From Veillonellaceae bacterium DNF00626 (GTDB lineage: Bacteria; Bacillota; Negativicutes; Veillonellales; Dialisteraceae): a DNA stretch of 47,648 nt. Below are positions 16,400 to 25,594 of the stretch, piece by piece. A program made the translations under genes and the position numbers. The stretch is taken from assembly GCA_001553355.1 (NCBI GenBank), contig KQ960844.1:1-47648 (forward strand), in the 5' to 3' direction. Numbering within the stretch: position 1 is the first letter of the stretch; every line of letters begins with the position of its first letter. The notes beneath the pieces were generated by a model that saw only the letters and a program-made list of their open reading frames with translations, did not search any database and had not been told where the DNA came from.

Positions 16400-17023
16400 T
16401 TATTTTGTTCCGAAAATTCGATCGCCGGCATCACCTAATCCCGGAAGAATATATTTCTTTTCATTAAGCTGTCTATCAAGAGCAGCGGTGTATATCGGTA
16501 CATCGGGATGGTGTTTATTTACTTCTGCTACCCCTTCCGGCGCAGCTACAAGGCACATGAATTTAATATTTTTAGCCCCTTTCGCTTTCATCATGTCAAT
16601 GGCCGCTATGGCACTTCCACCGGTGGCGAGCATGGGATCGATAAGGATGAAGCTTCGCCCTTCCACGCCCGGTAGTTTGCAATAGTATTCTACCGGTTTT
16701 GCTGTAACCGGATCACGATACAGGCCAATGACACCGATGCGAGCGGACGGCATTAATTCCGTTAAGCCTTCTACCATGCCGAAGCCGGCGCGAAGGATAG
16801 GCACAATACCTACCTTTTTCCCTGCGACGCGTTTTCCTACCATCTTCTCTAAAGGCGTTTCAATTTCAATGTCTTCCATCGCCAAATCACGAGTAATTTC
16901 ATAGCCCATAAGCAAGGTAATTTCTTTCAAAAGCTTACGGAAATCATTGGAGCTGGTTTCTTTTTTCCTCATCAAAGTCAATTTGTGCTGTATAAGCGGA
17001 TGATTAATAACGTGTATGTCCAT
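16400..17023 (-). CDS. upp: Uracil phosphoribosyltransferase
   Basis: Salvages uracil to UMP with PRPP. 207 residues, the standard length. The PRPP-binding loop [13 protein letters not shown] and the C-terminal uracil-binding [14 protein letters not shown] are both present; the N-terminal [15 protein letters not shown] is the usual start. AGGAGG precedes the ATG closely. It appears to be transcribed alone, ending at its own terminator. Confidence 0.97.
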   Translation of the reverse strand: MDIHVINHPLIQHKLTLMRKKETSSNDFRKLLKEITLLMGYEITRDLAMEDIEIETPLEKMVGKRVAGKKVGIVPILRAGFGMVEGLTELMPSARIGVIGLYRDPVTAKPVEYYCKLPGVEGRSFILIDPMLATGGSAIAAIDMMKAKGAKNIKFMCLVAAPEGVAEVNKHHPDVPIYTAALDRQLNEKKYILPGLGDAGDRIFGTK

Positions 17024-17112
17024 CTGAAGCCTCCTATCAAATCAATTCTATTTTTTATTTTATCACTTTTATTTTTTTCTGTCTGTATCATTTCATAAAA
17101 TATCATCACGTC

Positions 17113-17991
17113 TTATCTTGTCACCGCGATAACGGCCGCAATAATAAGTACCATTCCCATAAGTTCAAACGTACCGAAAGTCATACCTAATATGAGGAAG
17201 GAAAATAAAATCGTTGAGAGCGGTTCAAGGGAGGCAATAATGCCTGTTTCTCCCGGCTCAATGTATCGTATACTCGCCAGATAAAGAACGAATGATAGTA
17301 CTGTGCCAAAAATGACCACGTATAAAAATGCCATCAATGTATATATATCAATAGTCCCGGTAAACGGCGTGGTACATACTAAGGGTATCATCGTGCATCC
17401 GCCGATAATCATGCCCCATCCCACGACTAAGGGCGACGGATATTTTTTTATGATACGCTGAGGATGTAATGTATAAAAGGCTGCGCCTACCGCGCTTAGA
17501 AGTCCAAATATCAACGCATTTTTTGATATGGCTAAGCTATCAAAATGGCCATGTGTTGCAATAAAAGTCGTCCCCAAGACTGCGCATAAAGCACAAAATA
17601 TTTCTTTCTTTTTAGGTAATCTTTTTTGAATAAAGCAAATCCAGCCGATGATAAAAATAGGCATAAGATATTGAATCACCGTAGCTGTGGCAGCATTACT
17701 GTGTTTAATAGTGACGAAATACATATATTGTGTCATAACCATACCGACAGCGCCAAACCAAAAAATGGACATGGCGTCTTTTTTATTTTTCCATAGCGCA
17801 AAAAGGGCACCGCCGGTGATAGCGTGCCATAAAAGTAAAATAAACCCGGCCGTAAAAAGGCGAAAGAGTGCGAGCCATTCCGCATTCAATGCCGCATCAG
17901 ATAATAAATATTGTCCGGCAATGCCTGAGCTTCCCCATAAAATAGATCCTACGGCAGAGAGGATAATCCCTTTCGTGCGCATTGATTTCAT
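17113..17991 (-). CDS. EamA/DMT family transporter
   Basis: Inner-membrane protein of 292 residues with about ten hydrophobic segments in two EamA halves (roughly 8-140 and 150-290). The opening SAVGSILWGSSGIAGQYLL and the later EPLSTILFSFLILG segment are typical of the drug/metabolite transporter superfamily. Substrate unknown; many relatives export amino acids or small metabolites. The start follows TGAGG at a slightly long spacing. Confidence 0.9.
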   Translation of the reverse strand: MKSMRTKGIILSAVGSILWGSSGIAGQYLLSDAALNAEWLALFRLFTAGFILLLWHAITGGALFALWKNKKDAMSIFWFGAVGMVMTQYMYFVTIKHSNAATATVIQYLMPIFIIGWICFIQKRLPKKKEIFCALCAVLGTTFIATHGHFDSLAISKNALIFGLLSAVGAAFYTLHPQRIIKKYPSPLVVGWGMIIGGCTMIPLVCTTPFTGTIDIYTLMAFLYVVIFGTVLSFVLYLASIRYIEPGETGIIASLEPLSTILFSFLILGMTFGTFELMGMVLIIAAVIAVTR

Positions 17992-18051
17992 ATGTTAATC
18001 CTCACTTCATTTTTTTATATTATCAATCATATTTTCCCGCCATTCAACCAT

Positions 18052-18086
18052 AAAAAAATACAGTACATCGCTATTGATGTACTGTA
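18052..18086 (-). terminator. Terminator of the tct operon
   Basis: Perfect 11-base stem TACAGTACATC/GATGTACTGTA (18059-18069 with 18076-18086) and seven T on the minus strand, just after tctA. Confidence 0.9.
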
Positions 18087-18094
18087 CATATTTC

Positions 18095-19606
18095 TTAGTT
18101 CTTCCCAAAAACCTGTTTACTTTTTTTTAGCCAGTCCATCAGAAGCGGCGAGAAGGCGGAAAGAATACAAAGCGCAATCAGTACACAACAGATTGGTGTA
18201 GAGAAAAGTATGGAAATATCATCTCCTGACAGCGTCAGACTTCTTCGTAATCCTCTCTCACCAAGGGGCCCTAAAATGAGTGCCAATACCACCGCGGCCG
18301 TATTAAGTCCCATTTTTCGCATAAGATAGCCGATAACGCCAAATATGAACATAATCACTACATCAACGAAACTATTATTTATCGCAAAAGAACCGACTAC
18401 GCATAGAATAAAAATACAGGGAATCAAAATAGCATCGGAAAGTTTGGCAATATGTGCAAAAATACGGCAACCGCCTAACCCGATAAGAAGCATTAAAAAT
18501 TGAATAATAACAAACCCTGCAAAGAATGTATACGTCATGGGTGCATACTTGGTAAAAAGTTCCGGTCCCGGTTGAAGACCTTGAATAATAAGTCCTCCCA
18601 TGAGTACTGCCGTCACAGACTCTCCGGGAATGCCCAATGTCAATGTAGGTATCAAAGAACCGCCGGTGACTGCATTATTCGCTGCTTCAGATCCTGCCAC
18701 GCCTTCGATAGCCCCTTCCCCAAATTTCTCCGGTGTCTTAGAAAACTGTTTAGCCGTATTATATCCCAAAAAACAAGCAATAGATGCACCGGCGCCGGGT
18801 AGTATTCCGATAATATTTCCTATCAACCATGAACGAATCACTGTCGGAGTAATTTTTTTCAACTCATGAAATTTAAGAAATACCGAGTCATGGAATGATA
18901 TAACATTCCCTCTTTCCCGAATAGCTTTTTCTGCCAAAATAAATACTTGAGATAAGGAAAATAGCCCGATAAGCGCACAAGTGACACTAATACCGTTATA
19001 AAGTTCGTCAACACCAAACATAAAGCGCGGCGTTCCTTCCATCGGATCCATCCCGATAGTGGAAAGAATCAGTCCAAAAGCCCCACTCATAAGTCCTTTT
19101 ACCATCGATCCTGTCGTGACACCGGCAATAATGGTAAGCCCAAAAAGAGCCAACCAAAAATATTCCGGACTCCCGAACTTCATGGCCAATTCTGCCAATA
19201 AGGGAGCAAAGAAATACAAAGAAATACAAGACAGAAGACCGCCGAAGAACGATGCAATGCAAGCTGTCCCTAATGCTTTCCCGGCCTTTCCTTGTTTCGT
19301 CAGTTGATATCCGTCCAAAGCCGTCGCCGCTGATGCCGGCGTACCGGGTGTATGAATCAAAATAGCTGAGATTGATCCGCCAAAAATAGCTCCGCAATAA
19401 ATACCACCAAGCATAATAAGCCCGGTTTCCGGTTCCATACCGAAAGTAAGCGGAAGCAAGAGTGCCACGCCCATAGCGGCGGACAAACCCGGCATACAGC
19501 CCACGATAATTCCGATCGTCACACCGATAACCATCATGAGCAGATTAGACGGAATAAGCGCATGGCCAAAACCGGCTGCCATAAGTTCTAATGTATTTAC
19601 ATCCAT
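18095..19606 (-). CDS. tctA: Tripartite tricarboxylate transporter, large permease subunit TctA
   Basis: Main membrane channel of a binding-protein-dependent secondary transporter for carboxylates. 503 residues, normal length, with about 11-12 hydrophobic segments. The family signature GCMPGLSAAMGVALLLP is near residue 37 and a second GILPGAGASIACFLGY motif is in the middle, reflecting the internal duplication of the family. GGAGG precedes the ATG. Third gene of tctC-tctB-tctA. The carried substrate (citrate, other di- or tricarboxylates) cannot be told from sequence. Confidence 0.95.
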   Translation of the reverse strand: MDVNTLELMAAGFGHALIPSNLLMMVIGVTIGIIVGCMPGLSAAMGVALLLPLTFGMEPETGLIMLGGIYCGAIFGGSISAILIHTPGTPASAATALDGYQLTKQGKAGKALGTACIASFFGGLLSCISLYFFAPLLAELAMKFGSPEYFWLALFGLTIIAGVTTGSMVKGLMSGAFGLILSTIGMDPMEGTPRFMFGVDELYNGISVTCALIGLFSLSQVFILAEKAIRERGNVISFHDSVFLKFHELKKITPTVIRSWLIGNIIGILPGAGASIACFLGYNTAKQFSKTPEKFGEGAIEGVAGSEAANNAVTGGSLIPTLTLGIPGESVTAVLMGGLIIQGLQPGPELFTKYAPMTYTFFAGFVIIQFLMLLIGLGGCRIFAHIAKLSDAILIPCIFILCVVGSFAINNSFVDVVIMFIFGVIGYLMRKMGLNTAAVVLALILGPLGERGLRRSLTLSGDDISILFSTPICCVLIALCILSAFSPLLMDWLKKSKQVFGKN

Positions 19607-19621
19607 TGATAAAGCCTCCGA

Positions 19622-20080
19622 TTATAAAAACTTTTCTACAATAATTCCCTCAGGAAGGGGAACATTTAAGAAAACATCAAAAGTGCCATAAACAAGCATT
19701 GCCATCCCCACCAAAACGAAAACTATATAACGAATAGGGATATGGAAAAAACGAAGGCAAATCAAAATATAACAAAAAGCGGCCGGATAAAATCCGATAA
19801 AATACATCAAAACAAAGAATAAAAGAAAAGCGAAAACCATGATAAAAAATTGCTTGGCTAAAAAGCCCTCAAAAACAATTCCCATATCATTGATAACCTT
19901 ATGTTCTCTTCGATAATCTCGTACAATATGACTTACACGCACTGTGGTCAATATCAGAAGAAGCCCGATAACAAAATACGGATACTTACGAGCAGGCGGC
20001 GGAAAATCCATCGTTAAATACAGAAAAAAGAAAGAGAAAAGATACATAAATCCACAGATAAAAATATCTGATTTTTTCAT
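19622..20080 (-). CDS. tctB: Tripartite tricarboxylate transporter, small subunit TctB
   Basis: 152-residue membrane protein with four hydrophobic segments (about 8-24, 31-46, 73-100, 108-132), the layout of TctB. The family is poorly conserved in sequence; the assignment rests on size, topology, the FPPPARKYPYFV motif and its place between tctC and tctA. It partners TctA in the inner membrane. AAGGAG precedes the ATG. Confidence 0.92.
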   Translation of the reverse strand: MKKSDIFICGFMYLFSFFFLYLTMDFPPPARKYPYFVIGLLLILTTVRVSHIVRDYRREHKVINDMGIVFEGFLAKQFFIMVFAFLLFFVLMYFIGFYPAAFCYILICLRFFHIPIRYIVFVLVGMAMLVYGTFDVFLNVPLPEGIIVEKFL

Positions 20081-20127
20081 TCCAAACTCCTTTTGTGAAG
20101 CGATTTAATAAAATACAGAATACATAA

Positions 20128-20157
20128 AGGAATCCACTCCACTTTGAGCGGATTCCT
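20128..20157 (-). terminator. Intercistronic hairpin between tctC and tctB
   Basis: Stem AGGAATCC...GGATTCCT with an inner CTC/GAG extension, without a proper T-run on the minus strand. More likely a 3' stabilising or weak attenuating structure that favours the binding-protein message over the permease genes than a full terminator. Confidence 0.6.
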
Positions 20158-20171
20158 CTTTCTCCGATTTT

Positions 20172-21167
20172 TTATTTTTCATACAATTTAGAAACAACAT
20201 TTTTGCAGAAATCATATTGTTCTTTAATAAGTTCTGCCAAACTCTTGCTGTCTTTGAAATCTATTTGCATTCCGGCCTTTTCATGAGCTGCTATTACTTC
20301 CGGATCTTCCATTGTTTTCTTGAAAGCATCTTCATAGAACTTAATAATATTTTCCGGCGTTCCCTTTGGTGCTACCAATGCGCGAGCAGATCCATACCAT
20401 TTACCATAATATCCTAATTCGCCTAAGGTCGGTACATCAGGTAATAATTTGGAGCGCTTCTCATCAAAAACACCCAATACACGAAGTTCAGCTTTATCGC
20501 CGGTAATTAATTTTGATACATCCGCAATTTTTACACAAGCAAAGTCTACTTCACCCTGACGAAGTGCCAAGAGCTGATCAGCCGTACCGCCATATGGAAT
20601 TGCATTATAAGTAAAGTTCGCTGATTTTGCCAAAAGTTGTGTAGCTGTATGATTAGAGGCCTGTACCCCATTAGTAGACGCCTTAAGTTCGCCCGGATGT
20701 GCCTGAGCATCTGACACCAGTTCCTTCAAATCTTTCCATTTTGCATCTTTTTTCACTACTACCACTGCAGTTTCCGTCAAATGATTACAAATAGGTACTA
20801 TGGACTGTTCATTAAAAGCTGATCCCTTTTGTGATGCCAATGTAGTATACGTAGGAAGATTAATAAATCCCAAAGTATATCCATCAGGTTTTGACTTACT
20901 CAATTCCGTCCAACCGATTTTCCCATCTGCGCCCGGCTTATTTTCAATCACAAGAGTCTGACCCACATATTTCTTTGCACTATTCGCCAAGAGACGTGCT
21001 CCGGTGTCAGTTCCGGAACCGGCTTTATAAGCCACAATAATTTTTACATCCTTTTCCGGTTTCCACGCACCGGATGCATCGCTTTTCGTTGCGCCCTTTC
21101 CGCAACCCCCAACCAAAAGACCTGCTGCCACTACAGCGGCTGCCAATAGAACCAATTTCTTTTTCAT
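20172..21167 (-). CDS. tctC: Tripartite tricarboxylate transporter substrate-binding protein TctC
   Basis: Lipoprotein of 331 residues that captures the carboxylate in the periplasm and delivers it to TctAB. The start at 21167 is set by AAGGAGG; upstream in-frame Met codons would spoil the signal peptide. The signal MKKKLVLLAAAVVAAGLL ends in the lipobox VGGC. The mature part shows the Bug-family features KIIVAYKAGSGTDTGAR, NKPGADGKIGW and the GKWYGSARALVAPKGTP region. First gene of the operon. Confidence 0.95.
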   Translation of the reverse strand: MKKKLVLLAAAVVAAGLLVGGCGKGATKSDASGAWKPEKDVKIIVAYKAGSGTDTGARLLANSAKKYVGQTLVIENKPGADGKIGWTELSKSKPDGYTLGFINLPTYTTLASQKGSAFNEQSIVPICNHLTETAVVVVKKDAKWKDLKELVSDAQAHPGELKASTNGVQASNHTATQLLAKSANFTYNAIPYGGTADQLLALRQGEVDFACVKIADVSKLITGDKAELRVLGVFDEKRSKLLPDVPTLGELGYYGKWYGSARALVAPKGTPENIIKFYEDAFKKTMEDPEVIAAHEKAGMQIDFKDSKSLAELIKEQYDFCKNVVSKLYEK

Positions 21168-21223
21168 AAGGAACCTCCTTAACATCATCATCAGATACTA
21201 TGACATAACAAATTTCCGATTTA

Positions 21224-21252
21224 ATTGTAACATTTTAAACGGATATCAACAA
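21224..21252 (-). promoter_or_regulatory. Promoter of tctCBA
   Basis: TTGTTG (21247-21252), 17 bases, TACAAT (21224-21229) on the minus strand, about 50 bases before the tctC start. The rest of the 21192-21371 gap is AT-rich and shows nothing else I can support. Confidence 0.55.
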
Positions 21253-21371
21253 TGTAAAATATGATTAAATTTTTATCATTTCAAAATAAGTGTATCCTCT
21301 TCGTTTTTAGATGTACATTATTAGTAATAAAAGCAATAACAAAATAGAAATGCAATAATAAAAAGTGATAC

Positions 21372-21405
21372 AAAAGGACAGCCATCATCATAAATAGCTG
21401 TCCTT
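21372..21405 (-). terminator. Terminator after the TonB-receptor gene pair
   Basis: Nine-base stem AAGGACAGC/GCTGTCCTT (21374-21382 with 21397-21405) just after the stop at 21414, with a short T-run on the minus strand. Confidence 0.8.
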
Positions 21406-21413
21406 GTTATGCT

Positions 21414-21863
21414 TTATATTTCTTTTTGATTTTCCTTCTGTTTTAGATAATAACGAGTACCTTTGTCTGAATCATGAAGAATATTCATAATTTCTTTCGC
21501 GCGTTCCAAAGAAAATCCGCAATGATCAGCAAATTCCGCCAAAGGATTCTCTCTAAGCATCCGTTTTTGTCTCATCACGGCACGTCGCTTTTCTATATCA
21601 AGACCTTCTACTTCTGCTAAATCCTGTGTACGTCGAGCATATCTGAATATCATATACACTTCAATGCGATTTGCTTCATCCGCAGTAAGTTTCCGTTGTT
21701 TCACAAATTCTTCCAAATAGTACCTCGCTACAACGGGTTGATGCGGTGATGTTCCTTTCAAAGCCTCCGGAATCGTCAACGGTTCCGGCACTCTCGCCTC
21801 TACACCGCCCATACTGAAAAGTATTCCTATCAAAAGAAATATTCCACTTACATATGTTTTCAT
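21414..21863 (-). CDS. Small exported helical protein of unknown function, downstream of the TonB receptor
   Basis: 149 residues. A signal peptide covers about residues 1-23 (MKTYVSGIFLLIGILFSMGG, cleavage near VEA-R). The mature part is strongly helical and charged: a segment from YYLEEFVKQRKLTADEA through VYMIFRYARRTQDL, a basic block around KRRAVMRQKRM, and ADHCGFSLERAKEIMNIL with a single Cys. I do not recognise the family. Its ATG is two bases after the stop of the receptor, whose last codons supply the ribosome site, so it is tightly coupled. Periplasmic location and a role with the receptor are inferred from that. Confidence 0.8.
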   Translation of the reverse strand: MKTYVSGIFLLIGILFSMGGVEARVPEPLTIPEALKGTSPHQPVVARYYLEEFVKQRKLTADEANRIEVYMIFRYARRTQDLAEVEGLDIEKRRAVMRQKRMLRENPLAEFADHCGFSLERAKEIMNILHDSDKGTRYYLKQKENQKEI

Positions 21864-21865
21864 GC

Positions 21866-24109
21866 TTACATCCTATAACGGAATCCTAAGGTATAAGTGC
21901 GCCTTGCTGTCGCTTCTTTACTGTAATATACTTTATCGAATAAATTATCAATGCCGAATTGCAATGTACCCCCGGGCATGATTTCATAATTAATCCCTAC
22001 ATTCACCAAGAAATAAGAATCATAAGCCCCAAACTCTTCTATGGCTTTCTCCGGGCTCATGCGTTTCCCCACATATTCACAATCCAAAATTCCTGTCCAC
22101 TTATTCTTTTGATAACTAATACCGGCATGCATGATATAGTTTGGAATATCATAATCTATCTCATCTTTAAAATCTTTTTTCCTATTTGTCTTCGGAATCC
22201 CTTTGCCTGAAATCCATCCTTTTTGCCAAGACACATTAAAATATCCCGAAATTTCATCTGTGAACCGACTGTTAATATCTAATTCCACGCCTTTTCGTTT
22301 TTCTTCGCTAAAATTAATATATTGCTTGTATTGTACCTTATCTGTTTTAGGTGCTTCTGCCGGATCATCCTTTTTACGATAGAAATATGTATAAGCAATC
22401 TTATCCTTCGTATTAATACAATAAGCATTGACTCCAATAGTTGTACGCTTATTTATTTCTTTCTTCAACCCTATCTCCCAAGTATCTGAACGCTCCGGAT
22501 CAAGATTAGGATTTGGAATGACAGATCCCATACCGCCACCGCCATAACGATAAACCTGCGTCATAGGTGGTGGATTAAAAGAATGACCATAAGAAATATA
22601 ATAATTCGTTCCATCCCGACTCTTAAAATCCAAAGCCACTTTCGGACTCAACTCGTGATAGGTTTGTGATGGAGATTTCTCATCAAATCCCTTCTCTCCT
22701 ATTTCCACAAAATGACCCTCCCCTTTCTTGAACCTATCATATCGAAGGCCCAAGTATGTAGTCATATTATCAGAAACTTTATATTCATCTTGTAAATAAA
22801 ATGCGGTATTTGTCATATTGCCGGAATCATACGCATACCGATTTGTCTTACTGTTCTTATCTTTCCATTTCGCTAAAACATACCGATCTTGATACATGAA
22901 TTCTTTTTTGTAATTTACCCCGACAAGGACCGTATGTTGATTTAATGTCCAAGCCTTCTGCGCATCAAATCCATATACCTTTTCCGGATGAACGGAGTAA
23001 TCCCCTTTTCCTTCCCAATCGGTTTTTGTATATCCCTCCGGTAGCGACTCTGAACTAAATCCATTGTAATTGTCTTTGGAATGGAAGAATAAAATCTCCG
23101 CATTGTTTTTATTATCTCTATATAATAAAGACTGCCGTTGTTTATCTGCTCCCCCTACATATCCATAAAAGTTGGATGTAGACAAAGAAATAATATCTCC
23201 GGTTTGTGTCTTTACCAAACCGCTAAATACCATGTTCCCATTTTTATCTTTGACATAACTGAAAGGATTATTATAAGCATACGTCGACTTTGTATGCGTA
23301 AATTTATAAGTAATAGATTCGTAATCATTTAATTCATAGTTCACGAATAAATTCAATCCTTTATGACTCCAAGATTTTTCACCTCGTCCGCCGTACACAT
23401 ACGTTCCATCAGACAAACGGGGTAATTCTGCGGTATACTCAAAATTTTTGGCGTCTTTCTCTTTCTTTGCTACACGATAAAGACCCCGATAACCGTCAGA
23501 AATTTTATCTTCCCAACCGACGCCAAGTGTTAAAGGCCCTTTTGTATGATTCACATAAAAAGATTTATGTTTTGTATGATAAGTACCATAAGATCCCTGC
23601 AACTCAAAATGAGTTCCTTCTACATCTTTTTTCTTTGTTGTAATATTAATCACTCCGGCAACCGCATGACCGCCATAAATAGAAGAAGCTGCTCCACGAA
23701 GCACCTCAATACGTTCCACATTATTGACGGGAATATCATTCACATCTACTACGCTATTATAGGTACTATTCATAGGTACTCCATCTACCAGAATTAAAAT
23801 ATTTTCGGTAGACATACCGCGCATAGTGATGGTATCACCATCTTTTCCTTCCCCTCTCTTATCCATCGTCATCCCCGGTAATTGAGAAATAACCTGACGA
23901 AGCGTCTTTACGTTTTTCGCCTGTATTTCCTCCCCTTTGATTACATGAATGGCCGACGGTACTTCTTGAATTTCTTTTAAGGTACGAGTAGCTGTCACTA
24001 CCACTTCCCCAAATTCATATACCGGCATTTCCGCGGAAACTGATCCGACAAGAACACCGGCACTCATAACTCCAAATATACCGGCTTTAATCAAAATAGA
24101 TGATTTCAT
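21866..24109 (-). CDS. TonB-dependent outer-membrane receptor
   Basis: 747-residue outer-membrane importer energised by TonB. Signal peptide about 1-26; TonB-box region around EVVVTATRT (33-42); plug domain about 45-165 with IHVIKGEEI, TITMRGMS, ILVDGVPMN and IEVLRGAASSIYGG; then a 22-strand barrel region ending in TYTLGFRYRM. The NPNLDPERSDTWEIGLK motif is typical of siderophore, haem and cobalamin receptors, but the ligand cannot be told. It shows the cell has an outer membrane. AAAGGAG precedes the ATG. No TonB-ExbBD genes are in the window. I could not make out a convincing Fur box upstream. Confidence 0.95.
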   Translation of the reverse strand: MKSSILIKAGIFGVMSAGVLVGSVSAEMPVYEFGEVVVTATRTLKEIQEVPSAIHVIKGEEIQAKNVKTLRQVISQLPGMTMDKRGEGKDGDTITMRGMSTENILILVDGVPMNSTYNSVVDVNDIPVNNVERIEVLRGAASSIYGGHAVAGVINITTKKKDVEGTHFELQGSYGTYHTKHKSFYVNHTKGPLTLGVGWEDKISDGYRGLYRVAKKEKDAKNFEYTAELPRLSDGTYVYGGRGEKSWSHKGLNLFVNYELNDYESITYKFTHTKSTYAYNNPFSYVKDKNGNMVFSGLVKTQTGDIISLSTSNFYGYVGGADKQRQSLLYRDNKNNAEILFFHSKDNYNGFSSESLPEGYTKTDWEGKGDYSVHPEKVYGFDAQKAWTLNQHTVLVGVNYKKEFMYQDRYVLAKWKDKNSKTNRYAYDSGNMTNTAFYLQDEYKVSDNMTTYLGLRYDRFKKGEGHFVEIGEKGFDEKSPSQTYHELSPKVALDFKSRDGTNYYISYGHSFNPPPMTQVYRYGGGGMGSVIPNPNLDPERSDTWEIGLKKEINKRTTIGVNAYCINTKDKIAYTYFYRKKDDPAEAPKTDKVQYKQYINFSEEKRKGVELDINSRFTDEISGYFNVSWQKGWISGKGIPKTNRKKDFKDEIDYDIPNYIMHAGISYQKNKWTGILDCEYVGKRMSPEKAIEEFGAYDSYFLVNVGINYEIMPGGTLQFGIDNLFDKVYYSKEATARRTYTLGFRYRM

Positions 24110-24241
24110 ATTATGCTCCTTTCTTGCAATACATTGTTATCTCTATTGTAACAAATTTGTTTTATTTTTTAAATAATAATAACAAATACACTTGAAATAA
24201 ATCTTTCAGCAAAAAGAATCCTATTAATATGTTTTGCCCAT

Positions 24242-24281
24242 AAAAAATGCGCAATCCTTTTTATGAAGGGTTTACGCATTT
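24242..24281 (-). terminator. Terminator after purA
   Basis: AAATGCG/CGCATTT stem (24245-24251 with 24275-24281), with internal pairing, followed by T residues on the minus strand. Confidence 0.8.
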
Positions 24282-24295
24282 TCATTGAAAATTTT

Positions 24296-25579
24296 TTAGA
24301 ATACTTTTTTGAGTACGATGGTTTCTTCTCTCTCAGGGCCTACGGAAATAATTCCTAACGGTACGCCGATGATGCGGGATATATCTTCTAAATATGCTTT
24401 ACATTTTTCGGGTAGTTCGTCATAGTCTCTTATGTCGCTGATTTTTTCTTTCCAGCCTTCGTAGGTTTTATATATGGGTGTGACTTTTTCTAAGAATTTC
24501 AAATCAGCCGGATATTCTTTAATTTCTTTTCCTTCGTATTCGTAGCCGACGCAAACTTTTATTTCTTCTAAACTGTCAAGGATATCTAAGCGTGTAATGG
24601 CTAAATAGTCAAAGGAGGATAATGCAGCTGCATATTTCACGGCTCTTGCATCAAGCCAGCCTACGCGCCGTGGGCGACCTGTGACTGTTCCGTATTCATG
24701 AGCCAGTTCGCGGATGCGATTTCCTGTTTCATTTTTTTGTTCTGTCGGGAATGGTCCTTCTCCTACGCGAGTGGAGTATGCTTTCACTACACCGAAAATG
24801 TTTTTCATCATGTGCGGCCCGATGCCTGCGCCGATGCACGCACCGCCGGCGGTCGGGTGACTGGATGTAACGAAGGGGTAAGTTCCATTGTCGCAGTCGA
24901 GCATAGATGCTTGTGCTCCTTCAAATAGTACATTTTTCCCTTCTGATACTAATGTTTGTACTAGGTAATTGGTGTCTGTTACATAGGGTCGAATTTTTTC
25001 GGCATAGTTTAAGTAGTCGGACAGCATTTTTTCGTAGTCAAATCCTTCTACTCCATATAGTTTTTCTAACAGCATATTTTTTTGTTCTACGTTGTATTTG
25101 AGTTTTTCTGCAAAAACTTCTTTGTCCATCAGATCACATATGCGAATACCGATACGATTAATTTTATCAGCATAGCAAGGGCCGATACCGTTCTTTGTGG
25201 TACCGATTTTGCGACTCCCCTTTCTCGCTTCTTCTGCTTCGTCTAAGCGAATATGATAGGGAAATACAACTTGCGCGCGTGTGGAAATACAAAGATGTTT
25301 TGCATCAATGCCTTGATCTTCTAATTTCTTCATTTCTTCTAAGAGGCTTTTGGGATCTACTACCACGCCGGTACCGATAATGCAAATTGTACCGGGATAA
25401 AGAATTCCACTGGGCATCAGTCGAAGCGGATATGCTTTTCCCCCGGTCACTACCGTATGTCCGGCATTATTTCCTCCTTGTGAGCGTACGACTACATCAG
25501 CTTTTGCTGCTAAGTAATCGACTATTTTTCCTTTTCCTTCGTCGCCCCATTGAGCGCCTATAACCATTGCTGTTGCCAT
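24296..25579 (-). CDS. purA: Adenylosuccinate synthetase
   Basis: Joins IMP and aspartate using GTP, the first committed step to AMP. 427 residues, standard. The GTP-binding GAQWGDEGKGKIVDYLA is at residues 8-24, NNAGHTVV follows, and IMP-binding motifs GTTKNGIGPCYADK and TGRPRRVGWLD are present. It is 15 bases after purB, so the two enzymes of the AMP branch that share adenylosuccinate form one operon. Confidence 0.98.
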   Translation of the reverse strand: MATAMVIGAQWGDEGKGKIVDYLAAKADVVVRSQGGNNAGHTVVTGGKAYPLRLMPSGILYPGTICIIGTGVVVDPKSLLEEMKKLEDQGIDAKHLCISTRAQVVFPYHIRLDEAEEARKGSRKIGTTKNGIGPCYADKINRIGIRICDLMDKEVFAEKLKYNVEQKNMLLEKLYGVEGFDYEKMLSDYLNYAEKIRPYVTDTNYLVQTLVSEGKNVLFEGAQASMLDCDNGTYPFVTSSHPTAGGACIGAGIGPHMMKNIFGVVKAYSTRVGEGPFPTEQKNETGNRIRELAHEYGTVTGRPRRVGWLDARAVKYAAALSSFDYLAITRLDILDSLEEIKVCVGYEYEGKEIKEYPADLKFLEKVTPIYKTYEGWKEKISDIRDYDELPEKCKAYLEDISRIIGVPLGIISVGPEREETIVLKKVF

Positions 25580-25594
25580 TTTTCTTCCTTTCTT

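Noticed and set aside
24110-24240. Fur box upstream of the TonB receptor
   Set aside because: The region is AT-rich with several partial GATAAT-like words but no 19-base dyad I could defend.
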